From NCBI RefSeq assembly GCF_900182745.1, contig NZ_FXTY01000001.1, forward strand, positions 558,001-622,000: a stretch of 64,000 nt of DNA, written 5' to 3'. Of the stretch, positions 36,302-45,423 are shown one piece after another. The notes under the pieces were generated by a model. The model did no database searches, was not told the origin of the DNA, and saw nothing but the letters and a program-made list of their open reading frames with translations. Origin of the DNA: Shimia sagamensis (lineage in GTDB: Bacteria > Pseudomonadota > Alphaproteobacteria > Rhodobacterales > Rhodobacteraceae). Within the stretch, counting starts at the first letter, position 1. Every line of letters starts with the position of its first letter. The translations under genes were made by a program, and so were the position numbers.

Positions 36302-37171
36302 CTAGAAGCGGGCCTCGTCGACGTCTTTCAGGTCCGGGATCACATCTGCGGTGCCTTGTCGCGTGACCATTAAGGCGCCGGCACGCATGGCAAGCGCAAT
36401 GCATTGCTCCATCGGCAGACCCCGATCCCGCGCAGCAAGGATGTAGCCCGTGAAAGTGTCCCCTGCCCCGGTGGTGTCCACGGGGGTGACGGGCATGGCG
36501 GGGAAATCGCGTGCGGTGCCGCTGTGGATCCAGCGGGCGCCATTGGCCCCAAGCGTGATGATGACATCGGTGACGCCCAGCGCCTCTGGCGTTTTGCCCG
36601 TGGCCTCCTCCAGCTGTGCGGCTTCGACTTCATTGAGGATCAGAAAATCGAGATACGGCAGCGCGGCGGTGACCGCAGCGGCGTCAAACGGCGCGGCAGC
36701 ATAGGCAATGTAGAGATCAAGGCTGCGGGCCATTTTGGCTGTTTCCAGCTGACTTAGGGTCTCATTTTGCATCAAGAGCGTGTCGCCCGGGGAGGCTTCA
36801 GACAGCGCGCTGGCGATGGTTTGTTTGGGGATTTGGAAGTTTGCCCCATTGAGCAGCACAATGCTGTTTTCCCCCGCATCATCCACATAGATCAGGGCTT
36901 GGCCCATGGGCGTATCCGTCAACGTGGTGATGTGGCGGGTGTCCACGCCAAACTCTGTCATTCGGTCAATGGCCCACTTGCCATCACCGCCAACGGCACC
37001 GATGTGGGCGGTATGCGCACCGGCGCGGGCGGCGGCAACGCTCATATTGGCCCCTTTGCCGCCCAAGCCTCGGGACATGCTTGTGGCAGCCAGTGTTTCG
37101 CCCGGGCCAGGAAGATGTGGCACGTGATAAAAGTAATCTGCGTTGATGCTGCCGAGGTTGTAGATCGCCAT
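36302..37171 (-). CDS. rbsK: Ribokinase-like PfkB-family sugar kinase
   Basis: The 289-residue protein has the PfkB N-terminal signature SRGLGGKGANMSVAAARAGA and the C-terminal ATP/catalytic motif PVDTTGAGDTFTG. It starts MAIYNLGSINADYFYHVP. It most resembles ribokinases, which make ribose 5-phosphate, but other sugars are possible. No ABC importer or regulator for ribose is adjacent. Confidence 0.8.
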   Translation of the reverse strand: MAIYNLGSINADYFYHVPHLPGPGETLAATSMSRGLGGKGANMSVAAARAGAHTAHIGAVGGDGKWAIDRMTEFGVDTRHITTLTDTPMGQALIYVDDAGENSIVLLNGANFQIPKQTIASALSEASPGDTLLMQNETLSQLETAKMARSLDLYIAYAAAPFDAAAVTAALPYLDFLILNEVEAAQLEEATGKTPEALGVTDVIITLGANGARWIHSGTARDFPAMPVTPVDTTGAGDTFTGYILAARDRGLPMEQCIALAMRAGALMVTRQGTADVIPDLKDVDEARF

Positions 37172-37320
37172 GGGAACCCGCTTATCTTCTCAATTTTGAC
37201 CAAGTGATCAATTCTAATGTCTCTTGTCTATACACAATCACCATAATGCACGTTTTGCGCTTTCCGATAGGGGATGGGGTTTGCTATCTGGAGGGAACCA
37301 AACCTTGGGGGGTCTGAGCA

Positions 37321-39966
37321 GTGAAAGGCGACAAGCCAAGCGTCACGCCGATGATGGCGCAATATCTGGAGCTCAAGGCACAGTATCCGGATGCGATATT
37401 GTTCTACCGAATGGGCGATTTCTACGAGATGTTCTTTGACGACGCGGTGGCGGCGGCAGAGGCGCTTGATATTGCCCTCACCAAACGCGGCAAACATGAC
37501 GGCAATGATATTCCGATGTGTGGCGTGCCACATCATGCCGCCGAGGGGTATTTCCTGACGCTCATCCGCAAGGGCTTTCGCGTCGCGGTCTGCGAGCAGC
37601 TTGAGAGCCCGGCGGAAGCCAAAAAGCGCGGCTACAAGGCGGTTGTAAAACGCGATGTGGTGCGGCTGGTGACGCCGGGCACATTAACTGAGGACAGCTT
37701 GTTGGACGCGCGGCGGCACAACTTCCTTGGCGCCTATGCTGTGGTGCGCGATGAGGCGGCACTGGCTTGGGCGGATATTTCCACCGGCGCGCTGCATGTG
37801 ATGCCGCTAAGCCCCGTGCGACTGGGGCCGGAATTGGCGCGGTTGGCGCCTAGTGAGCTGCTTGTTGCGGAAGGCACCGAAGCAGATTTAGCGAGTGTTG
37901 TAGAAGACATGGGGGTGCCGCTGACCGCTGTGTCGCGCGGCAGTTTCGACTCTGTTTCGGCAGAAAAGAGGGTGTCGGCACTGTTCAAGGCCTCCTCGCT
38001 TGAAGCCTTTGGTGCCTTTGGCCGCGCTGAGGCCGGTGCGCTGGGCGCGATCGTGGATTATCTGGAGCTGACCCAAAAGGGCAAGCTGCCGTTGCTGCAA
38101 CCGCCACTGCGGGAAGCCACCCAAGGGGTGATGCAGATTGATGCTGCCACACGCCGGAATTTAGAGTTGACGGCCAGCCTGTCCGGCGGGCGGGCTGGGT
38201 CGCTTTTGGCCACGATCGACCGGACAGTGACCGCAAGCGGCGCGCGCCTCTTGGAGCAACGACTGTCTTCGCCTTCCTTACGTCTTGCCGCCATTCGCAG
38301 GCGATTGGACAGCGTGTCTTACATGGCAGAGCATCGCAGCGAGGCCGCGGATCTGCGGGACGCTTTGCGCAAAGTGCCGGATTTGGATCGGGCGCTCTCA
38401 CGCCTTTCATTGGATCGGGGCGGGCCCCGGGATTTGGCCGCGGTGCGCAATGGGTTGGGTCAGGCAGGCGAGATTTCCGAGCGCACCTATGCCGGCGAGT
38501 TGGCAGAAGATCTCAACACCGCGCGGAACGCGCTGCGCGGGCACGACGAGCTGCTAAACCTGCTGGAAGAAGCGTTGATCGCGGAGCCGCCGTTGCTGGC
38601 CCGGGACGGTGGGTTTATTGCGCCGGGCTATGATCCAGAACTGGACGAAAGCCGGGAGCTGCGCGATGAGGGGCGCGGCGTGATTGCCAGCATGCAGGCG
38701 CAGTACGCTGAACAAACCGGGATTTCAGCACTGAAGATCAAGCACAACAATGTGTTGGGCTACTTCATCGAAACCACGGCGAAACACGCAGATGCGATGA
38801 TGTCGCCACCGCTCAATGAGACCTTTATCCATCGCCAGACCACAGCCAACCAAGTGCGCTTCACAACCGTTGAGTTGAGCGAGATGGAAACCAAGATCCT
38901 GAACGCTGGCAATCGGGCGCTGGAGATCGAAAAGCGGCTCTATGATAGCCTAAAAAACGCAATTTTGGATCAGTCGGGACCCGTCGCGGCGGCCTCAAAA
39001 GCACTGGCGGAATTTGATTTGGCGGCGGCTTTGGCTGAATTGGCGGCCAATGAAAACTGGACCCGCCCCGAAGTAAACGAAAGCCTGGATTTTGCCATCG
39101 AAGGTGGGCGGCATCCAGTGGTTGAAGCGGCGCTGCGCAAATCTGGCGACCCGTTTGTGGCGAACGATTGCGATCTGTCAGGCGGAGATGCTGCGAGCAT
39201 CTGGCTTTTGACCGGTCCCAACATGGCGGGTAAATCGACTTTTCTGCGCCAGAACGCACTCATAGCTTTACTGGCGCAGATGGGCAGTTTTGTGCCGGCT
39301 GACAGTGCCCGAATTGGTCTTGTCAGTCAGCTGTTCAGCCGTGTGGGGGCAAGCGATGATCTGGCCCGCGGGCGCTCGACCTTTATGGTCGAGATGGTGG
39401 AAACTGCTGCCATTCTCAACCAAGCGGACGATCGTGCCTTGGTCATTTTGGATGAGATTGGCCGTGGGACGGCAACTTATGACGGTTTGTCGATTGCCTG
39501 GGCCACGCTGGAACATCTGCATGATGTGAACAAGTCGCGGGCTTTGTTTGCCACCCATTACCACGAGATGACTCAGCTCTCCGGGAAAATGGCTGGCGTG
39601 GACAACGCGACCGTGGCGGTGCGGGAATGGGAAGGAGAAGTGATCTTCCTGCATGAAGTCACCCAAGGCGCAGCGGACCGCAGCTACGGCGTGCAAGTTG
39701 CACAGTTGGCAGGCTTGCCAGCGGCTGTGGTCGATCGCGCCCGTGTGGTTTTGGACGCACTGGAAAAAGGCGAGCGGGAAGGCAAGGCGCAAAAGGCGCT
39801 GATTGATGATCTGCCGTTGTTTGCCGCGGCACCTCCGCCAGTGGCCGCGGCGCCAAGTGGACCATCCCCGTTACAAGACAAGCTTGCGGATGTGTCACCG
39901 GATACGCTGAGCCCGCGCGAGGCGTTGAACTTGATATATGAGCTGAAAGATTTGGCGGAGAACTGA
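37321..39966 (+). CDS. mutS: DNA mismatch repair protein MutS
   Basis: The 881-residue ATPase recognises mismatches. The mismatch-wedging Phe-x-Glu is in RMGDFYEMFF, then connector and lever domains, then the ATPase with Walker A LTGPNMAGKST, Walker B-region VILDEIGRGTATYDGLS and the ATHYHEMTQL segment. A C-terminal tail with a Pro/Ala linker (PPPVAAAPSGPSP) precedes the tetramerisation region. The start is GTG 37321; ATG 37351 is possible. Confidence 0.97.
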   Translation: MKGDKPSVTPMMAQYLELKAQYPDAILFYRMGDFYEMFFDDAVAAAEALDIALTKRGKHDGNDIPMCGVPHHAAEGYFLTLIRKGFRVAVCEQLESPAEAKKRGYKAVVKRDVVRLVTPGTLTEDSLLDARRHNFLGAYAVVRDEAALAWADISTGALHVMPLSPVRLGPELARLAPSELLVAEGTEADLASVVEDMGVPLTAVSRGSFDSVSAEKRVSALFKASSLEAFGAFGRAEAGALGAIVDYLELTQKGKLPLLQPPLREATQGVMQIDAATRRNLELTASLSGGRAGSLLATIDRTVTASGARLLEQRLSSPSLRLAAIRRRLDSVSYMAEHRSEAADLRDALRKVPDLDRALSRLSLDRGGPRDLAAVRNGLGQAGEISERTYAGELAEDLNTARNALRGHDELLNLLEEALIAEPPLLARDGGFIAPGYDPELDESRELRDEGRGVIASMQAQYAEQTGISALKIKHNNVLGYFIETTAKHADAMMSPPLNETFIHRQTTANQVRFTTVELSEMETKILNAGNRALEIEKRLYDSLKNAILDQSGPVAAASKALAEFDLAAALAELAANENWTRPEVNESLDFAIEGGRHPVVEAALRKSGDPFVANDCDLSGGDAASIWLLTGPNMAGKSTFLRQNALIALLAQMGSFVPADSARIGLVSQLFSRVGASDDLARGRSTFMVEMVETAAILNQADDRALVILDEIGRGTATYDGLSIAWATLEHLHDVNKSRALFATHYHEMTQLSGKMAGVDNATVAVREWEGEVIFLHEVTQGAADRSYGVQVAQLAGLPAAVVDRARVVLDALEKGEREGKAQKALIDDLPLFAAAPPPVAAAPSGPSPLQDKLADVSPDTLSPREALNLIYELKDLAEN

Positions 39967-39984
39967 ATCGGGCTGAAATAGAGC

Positions 39985-40863
39985 CTAGTTCTCCGTCAAA
40001 AGCGCGGCGAGGTAAGCCCCGTATCCAGATTTGCCAAGCATCTCTGCGCGGGTGTGCAACTCGGCGTCGCTGATCCAGCCTTTGCTCCAGGCGATCTCTT
40101 CGGGGCTGCCAACTTGTTGGCCCTGACGATCCGACAGGGTGCGCACAAAATTGCCCGCATCCAGTAGGCTGGCATGGGTGCCGGTGTCGAGCCAGGCGTA
40201 ACCACGTCCCATGAGCTCAACCTGTAGCGCGCCTTCGGTGAGGTAGGTTTCCAACAATGTGGTGATTTCCAGTTCACCGCGCTCTGATGGGGTGACGGTA
40301 CGCGCTCGCTCCGGCGCTGTGCTGTCCAGGAAGTATAAACCCGTAACCGCATAAGGAGATGGCGCCTTAGGGGGCTTTTCGACAATGCGACTGGCGGCAC
40401 CGGACTCATCAAAGGCAACCACGCCGTAGCGCTCTGGATCTGCTACACGGTAGCCAAACACCGTACCGCCAGACGTGCGCGCATCCGCAGTGGCGAGCTG
40501 TTCCGGCAGGCCGTGTCCGAAGAATATATTGTCACCCAACACCATGGCGCTGGGTGCGCCGTTCAGGAAATCTTCGGCCAAGAGATACGCCTGCGCAAGA
40601 CCGTCAGGGCGGGGCTGTTCGATGTAGGTGAGGCTGAGGCCCCATTGGTGGCCATTACCCAGGGTGCGTTTGAACTGCTCTTGATCGTGCGGCGTGGTGA
40701 TGATGGCAATCTCACGGATTCCGGCCAGCATCAGCACCGACAACGGATAGTAGATCATCGGCTTATCATAGATGGGCAAAAGCTGTTTGGAGATGCCGAT
40801 GGTTATCGGGTAGAGGCGCGAACCGGTTCCGCCTGCCAGAATGATGCCTTTGCGTGCCGTCAT
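39985..40863 (-). CDS. rfbA: Glucose-1-phosphate thymidylyltransferase
   Basis: The 292-residue enzyme makes dTDP-glucose, the first step to dTDP-L-rhamnose. It has the nucleotidyltransferase motif GIILAGGTGSRLYPIT, with KPMIYYPLSVLMLAGI and the allosteric-type VLGDNIFFGHGL. ATG 40863 overlaps the rfbD stop (ATGA); the frame is open 70 codons further but inside rfbD. Last gene of rfbC-B-D-A. It converges on mutS with 18 bases between. Confidence 0.95.
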   Translation of the reverse strand: MTARKGIILAGGTGSRLYPITIGISKQLLPIYDKPMIYYPLSVLMLAGIREIAIITTPHDQEQFKRTLGNGHQWGLSLTYIEQPRPDGLAQAYLLAEDFLNGAPSAMVLGDNIFFGHGLPEQLATADARTSGGTVFGYRVADPERYGVVAFDESGAASRIVEKPPKAPSPYAVTGLYFLDSTAPERARTVTPSERGELEITTLLETYLTEGALQVELMGRGYAWLDTGTHASLLDAGNFVRTLSDRQGQQVGSPEEIAWSKGWISDAELHTRAEMLGKSGYGAYLAALLTEN

Positions 40864-41723
40864 GTGTCGCCCTGCTCCAATTGCGTGATCACGCGGGTGA
40901 GTCCCGCCTGCCAGTCGGGAGGTGTAACGCCAAAATCCGACAGAAGCGTGGCGCAATCCAGTCGGGAATTGAGCGGGCGTTTTGCCGGTGTGGGAAAGCC
41001 GCTGCTGGGGATGTTGGTCACCATGACCGATCGGTTGGAAGATTGGAAAATGGCGCGGGCAAAATCTGCCCAAGTGGTCGTGGGGGTGCCCGCGTAATGA
41101 TACGTGCCGCTCGGTTTACCCTCCAAAAGGCCCAGCGCCATGGTGAGCAACGTTGCGGCGATGTCGCCTGCAGGGGTTGGGCCGCCGTGTTGATCCGCCA
41201 CAATGGAGAGGGCATCACGGCTCTCACTCAAACGCAGCATAGATTTCACAAAGTTTGTCCCATGTGCAGAAAACACCCAGCTGGTGCGCAGGATCACATA
41301 TTTGCCACCTGCAACCCGCACAGCCTCTTCGCCCGCCAATTTGCTGCGGCCGTATACGTTGATTGGGTCCGTCGGGTCGCTGGCCTCATGAGGCGTATCC
41401 CCTGCCCCGGCAAACACATAATCGGTGGAGATATGCAGGAACGGAAGGTTTCGCACAGCGGCAGCTTTGGCCATGGCGCCGGGGGCCGTTGCGTTGATGA
41501 TTTCCGCGATATCAGGCTCTGTTTCGGCTTGATCCACGGCAGTATACGCCGCCGCATTGATCACCACATCCGCATCTGTTGCCAGAATACGCTCAGCACA
41601 TTCGGACGGATTTTGCAGATCTGCCTCAGAGCGGCTCAGCGCTTCTATCTGGACATCTGGCCCAGCCAGAGCCTGCAGCTCCTGTGCGACCTGCCCGGTT
41701 TTTCCAAACACCAGAACTTTCAT
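40860..41723 (-). CDS. rfbD: dTDP-4-dehydrorhamnose reductase
   Basis: The 287-residue NAD(P)H-dependent enzyme performs the last step to dTDP-L-rhamnose. It has the Rossmann motif VFGKTGQVAQEL, INAAAYTAVDQAE, ISTDYVFAG and catalytic YxxxK in NVYGRSKLAGE. ATG 41723 has GAGGAG 5 bases upstream; GTG 41726 is one codon earlier. It lies 33 bases after rfbB and overlaps rfbA. Confidence 0.95.
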   Translation of the reverse strand: MKVLVFGKTGQVAQELQALAGPDVQIEALSRSEADLQNPSECAERILATDADVVINAAAYTAVDQAETEPDIAEIINATAPGAMAKAAAVRNLPFLHISTDYVFAGAGDTPHEASDPTDPINVYGRSKLAGEEAVRVAGGKYVILRTSWVFSAHGTNFVKSMLRLSESRDALSIVADQHGGPTPAGDIAATLLTMALGLLEGKPSGTYHYAGTPTTTWADFARAIFQSSNRSVMVTNIPSSGFPTPAKRPLNSRLDCATLLSDFGVTPPDWQAGLTRVITQLEQGDT

Positions 41724-41756
41724 CACCGCTCCTCATTGGTGTCGCGCTGCACGCGG

Positions 41757-42803
41757 TTACGCGCCTTTTGTTGTGCCGAGCCGGTGGCCCACACCATCAC
41801 GCGCCTGCAAAGCCTGCCACCAGTCTGGATTTTCCAGATACCAGTGCACGGTTTTTTCCAAGCCCTGTTGCAGCGTCACGGAGGGGCGCCAGCCCAGCTC
41901 TTCGCGCAGTCGCGTGGGATCAATGGCATAGCGGTAATCGTGGCCCGGACGATCCTGCACATAGTTTATTTGGCTGGAGTAGGGTCGATCTGCAGGACGC
42001 ATCCGATCCAGAATGGCACAGATGCTTTCCACAAGATCGATGTTGCGGGCCTCGTTTTCACCGCCAATGTTGTAGGTCCGACCATTTTGACTTTTCTCGA
42101 GAACGGTCAAAAGCGCGTCGGCGTGATCTTCCACATATAGCCAATCGCGCACGTTCAAACCTTGGCCGTAGACAGGGATGTTTTTGCCTGCCAGGGCGTT
42201 CAAAATCACAACCGGGATCAGTTTTTCGGGGAAATGGAACGGGCCGTAATTGTTGGAGCAGTTGGTGATAACAAATGGCAGCTGATAGGTTTCACCCCAC
42301 GCGCGGACCAAGTGGTCGCTGCTGGCTTTGGACGCAGCATAGGGCGAATTGGGTGCATAAGGGCTGTCCTCGGTAAACTGCCCCTCATCCTGTAACGTAC
42401 CGTAAACCTCATCGGTGGAAATGTGGTGGAACCGAAAACTGTCGGGCTTACCGTTAGTTTGCCAATAGGTTCGGGCGGCGTCCAACAGGGTGTACGTGCC
42501 ATTCACATTGGTGTCGATAAACGCACCGGGACCATCAATGGACCGATCCACATGACTTTCCGCCGCCAGATGCATCACCGCATCTGGCTGATGATCCGCA
42601 AAAATGCGCGCCAGAGCATCCGCGTCCCGAATGTCCGCGTGTTCAAAGATGTATAGCGGATTGTCCGCCACCGAGGCGACATTGTCGAGACAGGCGGCAT
42701 AGGTCAGCGCATCCAGATTGACAACGTGATGACCCCGCGCAACGGCCAGACGCACCACCGCAGATCCGATAAAGCCAGCACCGCCCGTTACAAGGATCTT
42801 CAT
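41757..42803 (-). CDS. rfbB: dTDP-glucose 4,6-dehydratase
   Basis: The 348-residue enzyme makes dTDP-4-keto-6-deoxyglucose. It has [37 protein letters not shown] with the catalytic Asp-Glu pair, and [11 protein letters not shown] with YxxxK. Its ATG overlaps the rfbC stop (ATGA). Second gene of the rhamnose operon. Confidence 0.96.
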   Translation of the reverse strand: MKILVTGGAGFIGSAVVRLAVARGHHVVNLDALTYAACLDNVASVADNPLYIFEHADIRDADALARIFADHQPDAVMHLAAESHVDRSIDGPGAFIDTNVNGTYTLLDAARTYWQTNGKPDSFRFHHISTDEVYGTLQDEGQFTEDSPYAPNSPYAASKASSDHLVRAWGETYQLPFVITNCSNNYGPFHFPEKLIPVVILNALAGKNIPVYGQGLNVRDWLYVEDHADALLTVLEKSQNGRTYNIGGENEARNIDLVESICAILDRMRPADRPYSSQINYVQDRPGHDYRYAIDPTRLREELGWRPSVTLQQGLEKTVHWYLENPDWWQALQARDGVGHRLGTTKGA

Positions 42804-43369
42804 TGGCGGCCATCCCATGCAAATACAGGCTCTATATCAGCCAAAAGAGGTGCGGATGCATCTTTATCACTGAGCGTAAACGAGGCGATACTTACGCCCC
42901 AATCAATGCCCAGCACGGGATCGTTGTGGGCAATCGCACGATCACAGTCTGGTGCAAAATAGTCGGTGCACTTGTAGACAATTTCCGTGTCCGGCGCACG
43001 GGTCACAAAGCCATGGGCAAAGCCCACAGGCACCAGCAACTGGCGACCATTTTCTGCTGTCAGCTCCGCGCCAACCCATTGGCCAAACGTGGGTGACCCG
43101 ACCCGAATGTCTAAAGCCACATCAAACAGTGCTCCGCGACCGCACCGCACCAATTTTGCCTGAGCATGCGGGGGCGTTTGATAGTGCAGACCGCGTATTG
43201 TGCCCACTTTGGAGGACAGGGAATGGTTGTCTTGTACAAACTCCAAATCAATCCCGTGTTCAGCCATCCGCCGCTTGTTCCAACTTTCGCTAAAGAATCC
43301 GCGACTGTCGCCAAACCGGTCTGGTGTGAGCAAAAGGACACCGTCCAATTTTGTGGTCTCAATTTTCAT
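42800..43369 (-). CDS. rfbC: dTDP-4-dehydrorhamnose 3,5-epimerase
   Basis: The 189-residue cupin enzyme has the family signatures [34 protein letters not shown] with the catalytic His, and [13 protein letters not shown] 43369 has AGAGGCG about 8 bases upstream; 16 earlier codons are open but have no start context. First gene of rfbC-B-D-A, divergent from the GlfT1-like gene 119 bases away, so rhamnose supply and that glycosyltransferase probably share a promoter region. Confidence 0.95.
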   Translation of the reverse strand: MKIETTKLDGVLLLTPDRFGDSRGFFSESWNKRRMAEHGIDLEFVQDNHSLSSKVGTIRGLHYQTPPHAQAKLVRCGRGALFDVALDIRVGSPTFGQWVGAELTAENGRQLLVPVGFAHGFVTRAPDTEIVYKCTDYFAPDCDRAIAHNDPVLGIDWGVSIASFTLSDKDASAPLLADIEPVFAWDGRQ

Positions 43370-43488
43370 GGCCCGCGCCTCTAAACCCTTCTGCAAACAA
43401 TATGTGAGTGCTATCAATCTGTTGGTCGCTTGTCACGTCCGCAGCTTAGATTGACGCAGCCGGTTTGACAGCGCGCCCGGAAATTGGG

Positions 43489-44517
43489 ATGTGTTCAGCC
43501 ATATTGAAAAAGGTATTTTCTTTGCAGACCACGCAACCTCCAAAGCGGCTATTTGCCGTTGTTGTCACATTCAATCGCTTGGAAAAACTCAAGCAGACTG
43601 TCGCCCGGTTGCTTGAGTCCCCTACTCAGGACTTAGAAGGCGTGCTGGTTGTTAACAACGCCTCCACCGATGGCACGGATGTGTGGCTTGCGCAGCAAAC
43701 CGATCCCCGGCTGATTGTGGCGCACATGACTGAAAACCGCGGTGGCGCTGGCGGGTTTGAACATGGGATGCGACTGATTACCGAAACACATGATCCCGAT
43801 TGGATTGTTGTGATGGATGACGATGGTCGACCAACCTCCGACACCTTTGCCAAATTTCAAGCGATGGACGTGTCCGCCTGGGATGGGCTGGCGGCGGCGG
43901 TCTACTATCCGCATGGCGAGATTTGTGACATGAACCGCCCTTCTCGCAATCCATTTTGGCACAGGAAGGTGTTCTTAAATACGCTGCTTGGGCGTGGCGG
44001 ACGGGATGGGTTTCATATCACGCCGGAAGATTATCAAGGACAGCCAAAACAGATCGATGTGTCATCCTTTGTAGGGCTATTTGTGTCCCGCGTGGCGGTG
44101 GCAAAGGTGGGCTATCCCGACGGGCGGCTGTTTGTTTACGGAGAAGACGGGCTTTATACGCTGGGCTTGAGCAAGGCCGGGGGCCAAATTGGGTTCATCC
44201 CAGACCTCAAATTTGAGCATGATTGCTCCACGTTTGGCGAAGACGACCTACGGTTTCGACCGCTGTGGAAAGTCTATTACTATCACCGCAACCTTTTGAT
44301 GCTGTACCGCGAGGCAGCCGGCCTGTTTTTTGTGCCCCTGCTATTTTTGGTTCTGCCCAAGTGGCTGCTTAAAACCCGGCATCACAAAGGGGAGCAGCGG
44401 GTGTTCTTGAAACTGCTGCAACATGCGGTGGTCGACGGTTTGCTGCGCCGGACCTCGGTGCCCCACAAAACAGTATTGGACTGGGCAAAGGTGGCACCTG
44501 AGCAGTCAGAAATTTAG
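43489..44517 (+). CDS. Family 2 glycosyltransferase, GlfT1/rhamnosyl-type
   Basis: The 342-residue GT-A enzyme has VVVTFNRLEKLKQT, the donor-site VVNNASTDGT, ENRGGAGGF and the metal-binding DDD in WIVVMDDDGRP. A C-terminal hydrophobic patch (LFFVPLLFLVLPKWLL) suggests membrane association. ENRGGAGGF plus DDDGRP is the pattern I associate with mycobacterial GlfT1 and related galactofuranosyl/rhamnosyl transferases. The presence of glf and rfb genes supports such a donor. ATG 43489 is chosen; a TTG at 43465 is open. It overlaps the convergent kpsM-like gene by 4 bases. Confidence 0.8.
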   Translation: MCSAILKKVFSLQTTQPPKRLFAVVVTFNRLEKLKQTVARLLESPTQDLEGVLVVNNASTDGTDVWLAQQTDPRLIVAHMTENRGGAGGFEHGMRLITETHDPDWIVVMDDDGRPTSDTFAKFQAMDVSAWDGLAAAVYYPHGEICDMNRPSRNPFWHRKVFLNTLLGRGGRDGFHITPEDYQGQPKQIDVSSFVGLFVSRVAVAKVGYPDGRLFVYGEDGLYTLGLSKAGGQIGFIPDLKFEHDCSTFGEDDLRFRPLWKVYYYHRNLLMLYREAAGLFFVPLLFLVLPKWLLKTRHHKGEQRVFLKLLQHAVVDGLLRRTSVPHKTVLDWAKVAPEQSEI

Positions 44518-45338
44518 CTGTTCAGAATTTCCCGATGATATCGGACCAACAGAACTATCCCAAAAAACAGTGCGATCAGACCAAAGAATCCTACATATGC
44601 GAGGTCCACATTCTCCGCCCGGTAGGATGGATAAAATCCCGCGCGCATGGAAGAAATGGCGTGCGCAATTGGGTTGAGCCACATGATTTCTTGAACTCTC
44701 TCCGGGAAATCGTCGATCAAGAAAAAGATCCCCGACATAATAAAAAGAGGACGGGTGAGAATACTCCAGACTTGCTGCCAAACCGGAAACAACCCGGCGA
44801 GCGCACAGTTCAACACACCGACCCCCAATCCCAAAAGACACGTCATCCAAACGGCGTGCAGAATGGCCGTGAAATCCAAAACGGCGCGTGTGTCGGAGAC
44901 CACCAGCACGCCACTGAGCAAACAAATCATAACAATCAAACCGGTCAGCCAGTTCAATAAGAACCGAGCCAAAACGGCATCCACCCAAGTCACGGCAGGA
45001 TACATCAACAAGGATCGCGAAAACCTGAACGCCTGCATTATGTTGTTGGACAACGACATGTACAATGAAAATGGCAGCATCCCGGTTGCGTAAAACAAAA
45101 GAAAGCTGCTCCCAAGGGCCGGGGTCCGCATGACCAGCGAGAAGCCCACGGTTAGAATCATGATTCCACCCAACGGCTCAAGAAACGCCCAAATGTACCC
45201 GCCTGGAGACCGGCCGTAACGCGTGCCCATTTCTCGGAGGATCAAAGCAAAAGTAGCCCGAAACGTGCCAAATCGAGCTGCTCGTATTCGCGCGGGGCGC
45301 TGTGCCGGTGGAATAGGGGCGTTGTCAGAAGCGGACAT
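44514..45338 (-). CDS. kpsM: Polysaccharide ABC transporter permease (KpsM-like)
   Basis: The 274-residue ABC-2 permease has about six membrane helices. A conserved cytoplasmic approach segment, FALILREMGTRYGRSPGGYIW, precedes helix 1. The last third carries IMSGIFFLIDDFPERVQEIM, typical of capsule exporters. With the KpsT-like ATPase at 46987 it should move an undecaprenyl- or lipid-linked polysaccharide across the inner membrane. ATG 45338 is chosen. It is divergent from the KpsE-like gene (85 bases). Confidence 0.87.
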   Translation of the reverse strand: MSASDNAPIPPAQRPARIRAARFGTFRATFALILREMGTRYGRSPGGYIWAFLEPLGGIMILTVGFSLVMRTPALGSSFLLFYATGMLPFSLYMSLSNNIMQAFRFSRSLLMYPAVTWVDAVLARFLLNWLTGLIVMICLLSGVLVVSDTRAVLDFTAILHAVWMTCLLGLGVGVLNCALAGLFPVWQQVWSILTRPLFIMSGIFFLIDDFPERVQEIMWLNPIAHAISSMRAGFYPSYRAENVDLAYVGFFGLIALFFGIVLLVRYHREILNS

Positions 45339-45423
45339 AGGTGAGATTTCCAATGCTAGCGTTTCGGAAATAAAGTATGCTAAAAAAGATCCAGATTTCA
45401 ATTATGCTTTGCAAAGGCACATA

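Noticed and set aside
40854-42140. 428-codon frame antisense to rfbA, rfbD and rfbB
   Set aside because: Shadow of three clearly conserved rhamnose genes; the translation is rich in His, Arg and Cys without any domain.
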